Positions 15,359-24,686 of a stretch of 32,978 nt of DNA are shown here, in pieces. Position 1 is the first letter of the stretch. Every line of letters begins with the position of its first letter. Made by a program: the position numbers and the translations under genes. The DNA lies in NCBI GenBank assembly GCA_900551525.1, contig URWD01000013.1:1-32978 (forward strand), given 5' to 3'. The notes below the pieces were generated by a model. It saw only the letters and a list, made by a program, of their open reading frames with translations, was not told the origin of the DNA and ran no database searches. The stretch comes from an uncultured Mycoplasmatota bacterium. GTDB taxonomy: Bacteria; Bacillota_I; Bacilli_A; RF39; UBA660.

Positions 15359-17848
15359 TTATTTTTCAACTACAACATAATCATTAACTTTATCATTATC
15401 AAAATCATAATTAACCCAAACAACAGCACTATCATCTGATGAATCGTTCCAAACACTCCAACTTAAATACATCTTATCATTTACAATTATTGGATCAATG
15501 TGAGTGCTATAATATTCATAACCTATTTCAGTCTTTAAATTTTCTAAACTTCCATAATCCACATTATCTAAATATTTAAATTCATTGTAATATTTAGATT
15601 TATCAACATTATCATAACCAAGCATAGGTTTAAGTAAAAATGCAAACTTTTTATCATTTAAATAATCTTCATCATTATGTTTTTTATATAAATCAATTAG
15701 TGTATCCATCAAATAACCAATATTTTTAATTGGACCACCCTCTAAAGAAGTTGTTTTATTTAATGCTTCCACAATCCTTGAAACTACTTTTTCATCTTCA
15801 AATTCATCATATAAAGTTTTAACAAAATAATTATCATCATAATAATACCATTTATTTAAAACATTACTTCCATAAATATACTCTAAAGCTTCAAGATAAT
15901 ATGTTCCAAAAATATAAGATGTAACATTTTTAGTAAAATATTTCGAAGTAAAACTTTCTGCTCCAGCTTCCGTAATATAATTAGAATAAGGAACACTTAC
16001 ATAATTACAACCATCAGGTATATTTGGTACAGCTTCATAAACATCTATTTTACCATCACATTTATATAAAGTCGTACTTGTATTATCTTTAATAGAAAAA
16101 TCAACAAAATGCACAAGTTCATGATAAATAACACTTTCCATTTTCGATGCTAAATCAATTCTAGTATTAAAATCTTGATAAGTACCCGCAGCTTTCCCTT
16201 CAAGTAAAACATCAGTATTATGAATATTTAAATATCCAAGTTTATGTAAGAAATATAGCTCATCAAGATAATTTTTATTATCAGCTATTAACTCAAATAA
16301 ATCATAAACTTCTTTTTTATGATCAAGTAACATATAATTATTTTCCACTATAAAAGCATATTTTTTAAATAATTCTTCATTCTTATTTATTTTAAACTCT
16401 ATATCTTTTAAATCATATTTACTTATTATATCATCAATATTTATATTAAAATTAAAACTAAAATCTAACTTTATATTATTATCATTTCCAAGTTTTACTA
16501 TATAAGTTTTATATAAAGTTTCAAGTAATATTTCATCTTCATTTATAGTTATATTTACAAAAGTATCATTTACAAGTTTCTTACCATCTTTATATAAATA
16601 ATGTTCATATAAACTTTTAGATACATCACAATAACCATTATTTTTACAAATAATATTATATAAATTATTCTCTATTTTTTTTAAATCTTTATCTAAAATA
16701 GAAGTTTTATAATCTGAATAATCATAACCACTATATAAATCATGTGATAAATAAGTTATATTTGTATCTTCATCTACATTTATTTGTTTTAGATTCTTAT
16801 CATAATATTTATAAGTTGTACCATCCCCAAGTAAATCCAAGAATGCTGCAACTTTAATATAATCACCTTCTAAAGTAATTTCTCCACCACTAATTTCTTT
16901 ATCTTTATAAAATAATATATAATTTTCTTCATCAATACCAAGTATTGCATCATCAAATAATATTTTGTAAGCATACATACATTTATTAACAACAATATTA
17001 TTTCTACTATCTTTTAATTTATATCCTAATTCACATGTATCTTTTTTCATTACATATTTATTATTAATTTTAGTATTTTCACCATATAAAACACCATTAT
17101 CAATATATATAATATTATCTTTATATGTAAATGTATTATAATCCATATAACTTTCATCTTTATAAGTTATATCCTCATATACTATCTGTTTAGTCTTAGT
17201 ATCTAATAAATAGCCTTTATTATTTAGATAAAACCTAAAATAAGTCATTTCATCTTCATTACTATACGAAGAAGAACTAATAAAATCACTCCATAATACC
17301 TTTTTTTCTTTTAAATCAACTATAACACTTTTACTATTTTTTTGATAAGAATTAATAATTAATAAATCATCAGCAAACTCTGCACTATATTCAAAATCAC
17401 CAGTAAAATCTAATACATAAACTTTTCGCAAATTATAATCATACACAGCATTATCAACTAGAATATACTTATTATCTTGAGAATACTTAACATGACTTCC
17501 AGCAACCATTTCATGACTATTCTTATTAATTATTTTTTTATTATTTTTATTTGTTACAATAATTAATCTTTTATCAAATATTTCATAACTTGTATATTCA
17601 TCAGTATACTCACTAATAAAATTATTATTAAAATCATAAACTACTAGTTTTTCACCTTCATCCCTAACATAAAAATCATTACCAATTTTTACATTAATAT
17701 TATCAAGTGTTGTAATATTTTCTATACCAAGTGCACCTTTGTCTTCTTGATTATTATTATCACTAATAATGATATATGCAAGCACACCGCACCATACAAC
17801 AAATAAAACTAAAATACTAATTAACAATCTCTTTTTATTCTTTTTCAT
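15359..17848 (-). CDS. Large membrane-anchored protein with HExxH metallopeptidase motif
   Basis: An 829-residue protein, not assigned to a family. After KKNKKR an N-terminal membrane helix (about 8-26) anchors a long external part. Residues about 40-450 are rich in Tyr, Asp, Asn and Lys with repeated short strands, possibly a beta-propeller. The C-terminal part has the zinc-protease motif HELVH at 576-580 (in ESVIYHELVHFVDF), with glutamates in YITEAGAES (627, 631) about 50 residues later, the gluzincin arrangement (two His and one Glu as zinc ligands). A cell-surface zinc protease is likely but the substrate is unknown. I chose the ATG at 17846-17848 because GGGGA lies 8 bases before it; an upstream in-frame ATG (17881) has no ribosome site. 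Starts 1 base after the stop of the preceding small gene. Confidence 0.75.
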   Translation of the reverse strand: MKKNKKRLLISILVLFVVWCGVLAYIIISDNNNQEDKGALGIENITTLDNINVKIGNDFYVRDEGEKLVVYDFNNNFISEYTDEYTSYEIFDKRLIIVTNKNNKKIINKNSHEMVAGSHVKYSQDNKYILVDNAVYDYNLRKVYVLDFTGDFEYSAEFADDLLIINSYQKNSKSVIVDLKEKKVLWSDFISSSSYSNEDEMTYFRFYLNNKGYLLDTKTKQIVYEDITYKDESYMDYNTFTYKDNIIYIDNGVLYGENTKINNKYVMKKDTCELGYKLKDSRNNIVVNKCMYAYKILFDDAILGIDEENYILFYKDKEISGGEITLEGDYIKVAAFLDLLGDGTTYKYYDKNLKQINVDEDTNITYLSHDLYSGYDYSDYKTSILDKDLKKIENNLYNIICKNNGYCDVSKSLYEHYLYKDGKKLVNDTFVNITINEDEILLETLYKTYIVKLGNDNNIKLDFSFNFNINIDDIISKYDLKDIEFKINKNEELFKKYAFIVENNYMLLDHKKEVYDLFELIADNKNYLDELYFLHKLGYLNIHNTDVLLEGKAAGTYQDFNTRIDLASKMESVIYHELVHFVDFSIKDNTSTTLYKCDGKIDVYEAVPNIPDGCNYVSVPYSNYITEAGAESFTSKYFTKNVTSYIFGTYYLEALEYIYGSNVLNKWYYYDDNYFVKTLYDEFEDEKVVSRIVEALNKTTSLEGGPIKNIGYLMDTLIDLYKKHNDEDYLNDKKFAFLLKPMLGYDNVDKSKYYNEFKYLDNVDYGSLENLKTEIGYEYYSTHIDPIIVNDKMYLSWSVWNDSSDDSAVVWVNYDFDNDKVNDYVVVEK

Positions 17849-17849
17849 A

Positions 17850-18077
17850 TTATTTATTCCCCATATAATATAATCTTTCACTCAAATTATTTGCAACAAA
17901 ATCTATTTCTTCATATTCTTCATCTTCTAAATCAGCATCATCTAAATACCTATCAATAAGAAGTAGTATTTCTGCTATTGTTTTACATTTAGTTACATTG
18001 ATATTACATTTACTTAACACACTAATTTCATAATCATTGATAACAATATTATCTCCATATTTTTTAAGTTCATCCAT
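17850..18077 (-). CDS. Small acidic hypothetical protein
   Basis: A 75-residue acidic cytoplasmic protein, probably all helical, with no motif I recognise. The centre has the cluster DRYLDDADLEDEEYEEIDF. I place the start at the ATG at 18075-18077, because the ATGAGGT upstream serves as the ribosome site; a longer form begins at 18092. Its stop lies 1 base before the start of the HExxH protein gene, so the two are translated together, and the GGGGA for that gene lies in its last codons. Confidence 0.6.
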   Translation of the reverse strand: MDELKKYGDNIVINDYEISVLSKCNINVTKCKTIAEILLLIDRYLDDADLEDEEYEEIDFVANNLSERLYYMGNK

Positions 18078-18112
18078 AATCAATAACCTCATTTTTATTC
18101 TATCATAACTTT

Positions 18113-18144
18113 TAAAAAAAATATAAGTCTTTTTAACCTATATT
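18113..18144 (-). terminator. Terminator of the Rpn-type nuclease gene
   Basis: Minus strand AATATAGGTT, loop AAAAA, GACTTATATT, all ten positions paired with G-U wobbles, then a run of eight T. Confidence 0.8.
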
Positions 18145-18991
18145 AAATTTCTCCTTCATCAATTTGCTTTTTTAGTTTTTCAACTTCATACAATGCTAAA
18201 TCAGTCATATCTGCTATTTCTTCAAATGTGTATTTTTGATTTTTTAAAAGTTTAATAGCTATTTCAATTGAATTTCTTCTTTTTACTCCAGCCTCATAAA
18301 CATCACGTTTTATCTCTTCTTTGTCATAAAGTAAAAGGTCATCAATATTTACTTTTAAACGATTAGCTTCTTTTAAAACTTTCTTCATGAACCTATCACC
18401 TTCATACAAACGAACTAGCAAATCATTGTCATCACATACAAACAGATATAACATTTTCTTGAGTTCATCTGTGCCTTCCATGACTAAATTATAATCCATT
18501 TCATAGAGTTTGTAAAGATTAATATCAATTATTTCTAAATTATCATATCTTTCAATATTATATTTTTCTTCAATAACTTTACTGCGATAGATAAACTCAT
18601 TACGTTTAAATTCATCATAACCATTAAGATTAATTTGAAAAACTTTTTTAATATTAGTATAATCTTTATCAGAAGACACTTGTCTTAATATTAATTGATG
18701 CAAATAATCTTGATTTTTATTATTTAACTTTAAACTATCATGAAAATTAATTTCTAAATTAACAAAAATATCACCATTTTCATACACTAAATCCGCTTCA
18801 CTACTAACAACATCTGGATGCACTGAAATATGTGGATTTAATGGGATAAAACTTTGACCAAGAAGTTCAACTGGTGTATCGATAATCAAACTTATAAGTT
18901 TAGTTAAATATTTTTGTCCTACTTTAGTATTAAAAAGTATCTTCGCAAATTTATCAGTTAGAAGTACGAATTCTCTTTTAGTTGTATTCAT
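18143..18991 (-). CDS. Rpn-family PD-(D/E)XK nuclease (transposase-like)
   Basis: A 282-residue protein of the recombination-promoting nuclease/putative transposase family (PDDEXK_2 type). Typical features are the N-terminal LTDKFAKILFNTKVGQKYL, the catalytic aspartate in SSEADLVYENGDIF (about 60-73) and the NLEIN acidic residue about ten positions later, followed by the long helical second half. Such proteins are often annotated as transposases, but they are mostly stand-alone endonucleases; I see no flanking inverted repeats. The start at 18989-18991 follows AAAGGAG; an upstream in-frame ATG (19024) has none. Transcribed alone. Confidence 0.85.
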   Translation of the reverse strand: MNTTKREFVLLTDKFAKILFNTKVGQKYLTKLISLIIDTPVELLGQSFIPLNPHISVHPDVVSSEADLVYENGDIFVNLEINFHDSLKLNNKNQDYLHQLILRQVSSDKDYTNIKKVFQINLNGYDEFKRNEFIYRSKVIEEKYNIERYDNLEIIDINLYKLYEMDYNLVMEGTDELKKMLYLFVCDDNDLLVRLYEGDRFMKKVLKEANRLKVNIDDLLLYDKEEIKRDVYEAGVKRRNSIEIAIKLLKNQKYTFEEIADMTDLALYEVEKLKKQIDEGEI

Positions 18992-19106
18992 ATAATTGCT
19001 CCTTTCAAAGACGTTATTATACATATATTTTTAAGACTTTCAAGGCTTTCGACAAATGATATCAAAACTTCTAATAAACTGACAAAATCCAACAATTTTT
19101 GCAAAT

Positions 19107-19132
19107 AAAAAATGCACCATTAAGTGCACTTT
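19107..19132 (-). terminator. hsp20 terminator
   Basis: Minus strand AAAGTGCAC, loop TTAATG, GTGCATTTT followed by more T; nine pairs with one G-U. Confidence 0.75.
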
Positions 19133-19134
19133 CA

Positions 19135-19509
19135 TTATTTTACTTCAATATATCTTTTATTTTTATCTTCATCGACTTTAGAAACACTAATAGTTAAAAT
19201 ACCATCTTTAAATTCTGCTTCCATAGTTTCTTCATCAACATCATCTAAATGAAAACTTCTTTCAAGTCTACCATACATTTTTCTTTCTCTATGAAGATAT
19301 TTTTTATTGTCTTCATGTTTTTCATGATGTTCAGCTTTAACAACAATATTTTCTTTATTACATTCTACTTTTATATCTTTCTTATCATATCCTGGAACAT
19401 CCATTTCTATAAAGACTTTATTATCTTTTTCAAAGATATCGCATTTCATCTTACTTTCTTTTTCTAAATCACTTAACATATCATCAAAAAACATTCTGCT
19501 TGGTAACAT
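19135..19509 (-). CDS. hsp20: Hsp20/alpha-crystallin small heat-shock protein
   Basis: A 124-residue small heat-shock protein, an ATP-independent holdase for unfolding proteins. The alpha-crystallin domain occupies about 25-124: CDIFEKDNKVFIEMDVPGYD at its start and the conserved GILTISVSK near the C-terminus. The N-terminal arm is short and there is no long C-terminal tail. I take the ATG at 19507-19509 (MLPSRMFFDD) since AAAGG precedes it by 12 bases; in-frame ATGs at 19521 and 19518 are too close to the ribosome site. It is preceded by a long leader and a CIRCE operator, so expression is probably heat-induced via HrcA. Confidence 0.95.
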   Translation of the reverse strand: MLPSRMFFDDMLSDLEKESKMKCDIFEKDNKVFIEMDVPGYDKKDIKVECNKENIVVKAEHHEKHEDNKKYLHRERKMYGRLERSFHLDDVDEETMEAEFKDGILTISVSKVDEDKNKRYIEVK

Positions 19510-19606
19510 AAATATCATCATCCTTTCATATTTAATATTTTCAAATTCTTTATGTTTATACTTTGAAAATGTTTTTTATTTGTTAATTATCTCAATTAAC
19601 ACAATC

Positions 19607-19648
19607 ATTATATTACTATATTTAGCACTTGTCAAGTGTAAGTGCTAA
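19607..19648 (-). promoter_or_regulatory. CIRCE operator (HrcA) over the hsp20 promoter
   Basis: A near-consensus CIRCE repeat lies at 19622-19648: TTAGCACTT, nine bases, AAGTGCTAA (consensus TTAGCACTC-N9-GAGTGCTAA; only the ninth position differs, symmetrically). The -35 box TTGACA (19630-19635, minus) is inside the N9 and -10 TATAAT (19607-19612) is 17 bases away. HrcA binding would directly block RNA polymerase. hrcA itself is not in the window. Confidence 0.93.
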
Positions 19649-19675
19649 TATTCACAAAACTTTCACAAACTAAAA

Positions 19676-19704
19676 AAGTAATATAAATTACTCTATATTA
19701 CTTT
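19676..19704 (-). terminator. Terminator of the arylsulfotransferase-like gene
   Basis: Minus strand AAAGTAATATA / TATATTACTTT with a 7-base loop, then a T-run. It covers the stop codon. Confidence 0.8.
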
Positions 19705-21616
19705 AAAATTTATAAGTTTTATCCAAGTTATAATAATCTTCATTAACAACTAAGAATAATGCATATTCACCAGATAAACTTCTTAAATTAATAACTGGTT
19801 GTAAATAATTACCTTTAGTTTTAATTAAATATTTATATGCCTTATTATTCTTTCCAACAAGAAGAACATATACTTCATCATCATTTAAAAATCCTGCACT
19901 AATTGATAATAGGTTTTTACTAATATTAACAGAATAGACACCCTTTTCTGCTGTTTTTAATTTATCAACAATATCTTCATTAATAATTTCCTTATAAATA
20001 TCTAAAGATGATGTATTATAATATTTAAACTCACTTACATTAAAGTTTTTATTTGAATTACTATAAAAATCTTTTTTATAAGCTCTATAAGAACCTCCAG
20101 AAAAATTAGCTTTAAATATAATATTATTATTTTTATCAAGTTCATATATTGTAGAATTCAAATTTTCAACATTACTATTCATAGTACAACCTTCTTTTAG
20201 CATTGTACCTTCTCCAAATTGCCAAGCAGAAAATAACAAATAATTACCATTATCAAGTTCTGAATAATTTGAAACAGCATAACTATAGAACGAATTATTA
20301 TCATTAAATTCATTAACCAAAGTTGCAGTCATATTACTAATTTTATAAATTTGTCCACTACTATGTTTTCCTAAATTTTCTGAACAAGCAGAATCTCCAA
20401 AAATAGAACCATCCATTCCATTGTTAAATAAAACTACATTACCATCTTTATTCAAAGTTACTGCATTAGAAACTAAAGGATAAGCACCATCATATTTAAC
20501 AATTAAACTACTAAAATCACTATTCCAATATTTAATATCTCCAAAAATCCAATTAATTTTTTTACTAGTATAATCAATACTAACAACAGAATTTCTTCCA
20601 TTTAACGATAATATAATTTGGTTAGATGCTTTATCATAATAAACACTTTCAATAGATGCCCAATTAATTTGATTTATTTTTTCTACAAATCTATTACTTA
20701 TATTATTAACTATATTTTTTAAATCCCATTCATTAACTATTTTACCATCATTTAAATTAACTTCTACTATAGTATCATCATTTGAATTACGAGCATTTTT
20801 AGATGAGATAGCTAGAATATGTTCATCATCTAATAAAGCAACATCTCCACCATAACCGCCTTCTAAATCATAAACATTATATATTTTTCCTAAATAATCA
20901 AGTTCTAATAACCCCGTTCTAGAAACACCATATAAATAATCTTCATTTGCAACTAAGAAATGTCCATTATTTAAAGTTTGAATAGTTAAATTATAATTTC
21001 CTTCTAACTTATATACCATTTCTCCATTGCTATTAAAACCAAATAACCCAGTATCAAGGGGTGTGCTAATCAAATAAATTCCATTATTTAAATTAACACC
21101 TTTACCAATATTTACAGTTAAATTTAAATTATCTTTAACATTAATCATATCTAATTCTAATGTTTTTGATTTATTACCAGCACTTATTTTAACACTATTT
21201 TTCTTACCAGCCACTAAACCATAAACTGGAATAGCATGTTTTTTACTTTTTTCATATTCTTGTTTTTGACCATTAATTTCAATAGTTACAGTTTCTTCAC
21301 TATCAGTTTGAAAAATAATTAATGCTGTAAGTGGAGAAATATAATAAGGATTTTCCAATACATAAGGATTTTCCAAAGTATATTTCTTATCATCCATAGC
21401 TTCTTTTACTTTTACATCAGTTTCTTTTTGTTTACTATAAACATCATCTTCTGGTGTAATAACATCATTTTTAAAAATTTCTGCAAGTTCTTCATTAACT
21501 TTATCTATTTTTTTCTTTTCTCTTAGTTTATTAATACCAACTATTAAGCCTATAATAACAAGTACACAGATTATAACCCCAACTACATAAATTATTATTC
21601 TATTATTCTTTTTCAT
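19703..21616 (-). CDS. Membrane-anchored arylsulfotransferase (ASST)-like beta-propeller protein
   Basis: A 637-residue protein with an N-terminal membrane helix (about 7-27), an N-terminal beta domain (about 95-165) and a propeller-like body that resembles the ASST family: NNGIYLIST, GFNSNGEMVYKLEGNYN, LNNGHFLVA, then INWASIESVYYDKASNQIIL and SKKINWIFGD. ASST enzymes move sulfate between phenols. In family members I recall, the segment aligned to NWASIES has a histidine (DWxHxNS) and another active-site histidine follows in the strand ending in ID; here those places read A and NGRNS. So catalysis may be lost or changed. It follows the prepilin-like gene by 11 bases in one operon; ribosome site AGGAG. 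Family call moderate, activity uncertain. Confidence 0.7.
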   Translation of the reverse strand: MKKNNRIIIYVVGVIICVLVIIGLIVGINKLREKKKIDKVNEELAEIFKNDVITPEDDVYSKQKETDVKVKEAMDDKKYTLENPYVLENPYYISPLTALIIFQTDSEETVTIEINGQKQEYEKSKKHAIPVYGLVAGKKNSVKISAGNKSKTLELDMINVKDNLNLTVNIGKGVNLNNGIYLISTPLDTGLFGFNSNGEMVYKLEGNYNLTIQTLNNGHFLVANEDYLYGVSRTGLLELDYLGKIYNVYDLEGGYGGDVALLDDEHILAISSKNARNSNDDTIVEVNLNDGKIVNEWDLKNIVNNISNRFVEKINQINWASIESVYYDKASNQIILSLNGRNSVVSIDYTSKKINWIFGDIKYWNSDFSSLIVKYDGAYPLVSNAVTLNKDGNVVLFNNGMDGSIFGDSACSENLGKHSSGQIYKISNMTATLVNEFNDNNSFYSYAVSNYSELDNGNYLLFSAWQFGEGTMLKEGCTMNSNVENLNSTIYELDKNNNIIFKANFSGGSYRAYKKDFYSNSNKNFNVSEFKYYNTSSLDIYKEIINEDIVDKLKTAEKGVYSVNISKNLLSISAGFLNDDEVYVLLVGKNNKAYKYLIKTKGNYLQPVINLRSLSGEYALFLVVNEDYYNLDKTYKF

Positions 21617-21627
21617 ATTTTATTCTC

Positions 21628-23781
21628 CTATACCACATAAGGACTTTCTAAAGTACCATTACCACTAGTAAATACTATATCGCCTTTAAATACAACTACA
21701 GGTCTAACACCATAACTAGAATTTATTGAAAAACCAGATGAAGTAAAAGTACTACCATTATATAACGCAGCCATAACATTAGCATAACTACCACTTGAAT
21801 AAGAATGAGGTGATGCTAGCCAGAAATATTTTCCAACTGCACTACTATACATCCAAATTTTTGATTGAGTATTTTCATATTCTTTATAGTCTAACAAACC
21901 AACATATGAAGTTGATTTTCTACTACCAACATCACTATAAACTCCTGTATTCCATTCTGTTAAAATTAATTTATTTTTATAATTACTTAAACTACTTAGG
22001 AATGGAGCCAAGGCTTCACTAAATATTTGTCCATTTACGAAATTAGTACCACCATAATTACAATAACCTTGATTACAGCAAGAATATGATCTGAAATAAC
22101 TATCAGTATATATTCCATTATATATTGCTTTATATCCATTATTATTTCTATAAACAACAAATAAACTATTATTATATTTTATATATAAAGGACTATTACA
22201 ATATTCTCCATTACCACAAACTTCAGTATAAGCATCTGACATTTTAACTTCTGCTTTAAAATTAATTGCACTACTTGATGTCATTAAATTAGCATTATTA
22301 TAAGCATCAACTACCACATAATAAGTAATTCCACTTGATAAATTACCTAAATCACAAATGCCATCAACTGCATCAACACTTTTATTTAAATTATTAGAAC
22401 TTGTTCCATATCTACAAGTATATTTATAAATTCCACTTTCAGGATCACTTGCACTAACCTTTACATAACTAGAATTACTTTGATTATGTTCTGCTTTAAC
22501 ACTCACAGGTTTTGTTGTATCAACTAAGAAAGTACTATCACAATAAACATCTGATTCATTATTAACATTATCAATTGCTTTAACACAAACTCTAGTTGCT
22601 TTTTTACTAGTTGGATAACTAATAATAGCTTCAGCCGTATTACCAACCATTATAGTTGCATTTTTATCTGGTGTACAAGTATTACCATCAGTAAAGCAAT
22701 ATTTAATAGCACTTATACCGCTTTCTACATCTTCAAAAACTATTTTTCTAGAAAGTTCACTATAATAAGTAATTCCTTTAGTTTCAGAATCAGTAACAAA
22801 ATATTCATTAACAGTTGCTTTAGCTACAGGTTTTGTTGTATCAATCTTATCAATATCAAAACTACTTACATCACTAACATTACCAGCATTATCTTTAACA
22901 CAAACATAATACTTACCAACTTCTAAATCAAATTTATTATTTGTAACATATTCACCATTACAAGCTTCATTTTTACCAACATAATAACCAAATATGCCAC
23001 TACCACTACTATCACTTGCATTTATAGTAACATTCTTTTTACTACCAGCCCAATTATCATCTTTTACAATATCAATTATAACTGGTTTTTGATTATCTAT
23101 TTGAACAACAGCACTAGATGTTTCACTTGTACCATCTTCATAAGTTAAAGATAAACTAAATGTTGTTGATTTTACAGAATCAGCAGTAACAATAATTTCT
23201 GATTCATTACTAGATTCACCAGTTAGACCTTGCCATCTATAATCACTGACATTTTTAGTAACTTTATCATCTAAACTTAATTTAACACTACCACTATACC
23301 AAGCATTATTAGTATTCTTTAAAGTTTTTTCACACTTTGCAAGTTCACTTTCATCATTTGTTTCAGAATAACATGTGATTTTAATCAAACTAGCAACAGT
23401 GGCATTATAATTACTACATGTACCATCTTCAAGTTCACCATTATCAGTTAACTTAGCAGTATAAGTTCCATCATTTAAGCTAACTTCAACAATTTTACAA
23501 TTAAGACTTGAATTATCTACAGGATTATAAATTGCCTTTTGATCATCAGCTGTTAAATAACCTTCTTCAATTAACTTACCAACTGATACAGTAATAATTT
23601 GCGTATCATTAGCATATTTTACAGCAGCAGCTTCAATTCTTGTCTTAACATTTTCAAATTGATTGTTCAAGACATTCTTACGAACATTAATAAATACTGG
23701 AACGCCAATACCTATTACAACTGCAACAATTACTACAACAGCAATAAGTTCAACTAAAGTAAAACCCTTTTTATTTTTCAT
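21628..23781 (-). CDS. Prepilin-like surface protein with Ig-like repeats and DUF6273-like C-terminus
   Basis: A 717-residue protein. It opens with a type III (class IV pilin) signal, MKNKKGFTLVELIAVVVIV: cleavage is expected after the glycine, leaving F+1 and E+5, and the hydrophobic helix follows. A short pilin-like domain (to about 140) is followed by roughly three Ig/bacterial-adhesin-like repeats marked by DTTKPV or DNQKPV starts (about 230-500), with paired cysteines. The C-terminal 200 residues resemble those of the 13654-15168 protein: both have a FWL/WLIS segment, YGVRP, and end GxxxSPxx or QSDPI. Here that part is AT-rich and not NNY-patterned. I chose the ATG at 23779-23781 because AGAGGT lies 6 bases before it. 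Large for a pilin; may be a tip adhesin. No pilus assembly genes in the window. Confidence 0.8.
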   Translation of the reverse strand: MKNKKGFTLVELIAVVVIVAVVIGIGVPVFINVRKNVLNNQFENVKTRIEAAAVKYANDTQIITVSVGKLIEEGYLTADDQKAIYNPVDNSSLNCKIVEVSLNDGTYTAKLTDNGELEDGTCSNYNATVASLIKITCYSETNDESELAKCEKTLKNTNNAWYSGSVKLSLDDKVTKNVSDYRWQGLTGESSNESEIIVTADSVKSTTFSLSLTYEDGTSETSSAVVQIDNQKPVIIDIVKDDNWAGSKKNVTINASDSSGSGIFGYYVGKNEACNGEYVTNNKFDLEVGKYYVCVKDNAGNVSDVSSFDIDKIDTTKPVAKATVNEYFVTDSETKGITYYSELSRKIVFEDVESGISAIKYCFTDGNTCTPDKNATIMVGNTAEAIISYPTSKKATRVCVKAIDNVNNESDVYCDSTFLVDTTKPVSVKAEHNQSNSSYVKVSASDPESGIYKYTCRYGTSSNNLNKSVDAVDGICDLGNLSSGITYYVVVDAYNNANLMTSSSAINFKAEVKMSDAYTEVCGNGEYCNSPLYIKYNNSLFVVYRNNNGYKAIYNGIYTDSYFRSYSCCNQGYCNYGGTNFVNGQIFSEALAPFLSSLSNYKNKLILTEWNTGVYSDVGSRKSTSYVGLLDYKEYENTQSKIWMYSSAVGKYFWLASPHSYSSGSYANVMAALYNGSTFTSSGFSINSSYGVRPVVVFKGDIVFTSGNGTLESPYVV

Positions 23782-23805
23782 ATCCATACCTCTTTCCTAT
23801 TATTA

Positions 23806-23834
23806 ATAATATCAATTTTTTTACTCTTTATCAA
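23806..23834 (-). promoter_or_regulatory. Promoter of the prepilin-like/ASST-like operon
   Basis: Minus strand TTGATA (23829-23834), 17 bases, TATTAT (23806-23811) with extended -10 TGA. It sits just before the ribosome site of the 23781 start. Confidence 0.6.
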
Positions 23835-23842
23835 GTACTATT

Positions 23843-24679
23843 TTAATTTTTATATACTAAAAAATCAACATATTTAACATTTATCTTACCCAACTTAATT
23901 TTTTCTTTCAAATATTCTTCCCAAAGAATTAAATCATGCAAACTAACATCATCATCAATAAGTATTTCAATAACAACTTTATAAAAGCTTTTCACATTTA
24001 TAAGAGTACAATTAGAATAACTAATACCATCGCCATCCCTTATAATGTTTTCTATTTTTTTTATAACTCTTTTACTTTGATTATTTTGACAATTTAAAGA
24101 TATAAAGCTATTTATAACAATATTTATTCCCTTATATATAAGGATGGCGCCCATAAATAAGCTTCCGATCAAATCAAACACAGGCATTATGCTAGCTAAA
24201 AAAACAAAAAATACACTACCAATAATTAAAACTGCATCATAATATGAAATATGAGCCATTGTCATTAACATATCACTTTGAACTAACTTAGCTTTTTTAA
24301 ATAAATAATTACTAAATATAATTTTAACTAAAATTAATATTAGTAAGACAAATAACACTTTTAAATCTGAAGATTCAAATTTTAAGAAAAAAGACTTAAT
24401 TATTATAAATAACCCCAATAAAGAAATAATTACACCCACAAATATAGTGGCATAATTTTGATAAGAACCATAACCAAATGGCTCTCTTCTATTTGCTCTT
24501 CTTCCTCTAAATATAGAGCCACTAAACCCCATAAAATCTTGAACAGTATCACACAAAGTATTATAAGCACTAGAAATTAATGTATAAGAATTAAATATCA
24601 TGCCTGCATAAATTTTAATAAAAACAATGAGAGAATTAATTCCTATACTTAAAACAGTTACTCTTCTTTCTTCCTTCAT
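23843..24679 (-). CDS. Cation diffusion facilitator (CDF) family transporter
   Basis: A 278-residue protein with about six membrane helices and a C-terminal soluble domain (about 195-278), the CDF layout; CDF proteins export divalent metals by proton antiport. Recognisable features are INSLIVFIKIYAGMIFNSYT, the FGYGSYQNYAT loop and the TM2 and TM5 metal-site regions. The metal-site residues look atypical: TM2 reads NTLCDTVQD (N where H or D is usual) and TM5 reads AHISYYD, with four rather than three residues between H and D. Metal specificity cannot be assigned. It starts 7 bases after the nitroreductase gene, so the two form an operon. Confidence 0.8.
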   Translation of the reverse strand: MKEERRVTVLSIGINSLIVFIKIYAGMIFNSYTLISSAYNTLCDTVQDFMGFSGSIFRGRRANRREPFGYGSYQNYATIFVGVIISLLGLFIIIKSFFLKFESSDLKVLFVLLILILVKIIFSNYLFKKAKLVQSDMLMTMAHISYYDAVLIIGSVFFVFLASIMPVFDLIGSLFMGAILIYKGINIVINSFISLNCQNNQSKRVIKKIENIIRDGDGISYSNCTLINVKSFYKVVIEILIDDDVSLHDLILWEEYLKEKIKLGKINVKYVDFLVYKN

Positions 24680-24686
24680 AAATCAC

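Noticed and set aside
18143..18991. Transposon carrying the Rpn-type gene
   Set aside because: No terminal inverted repeats or target duplication were seen; Rpn proteins act as lone nucleases.
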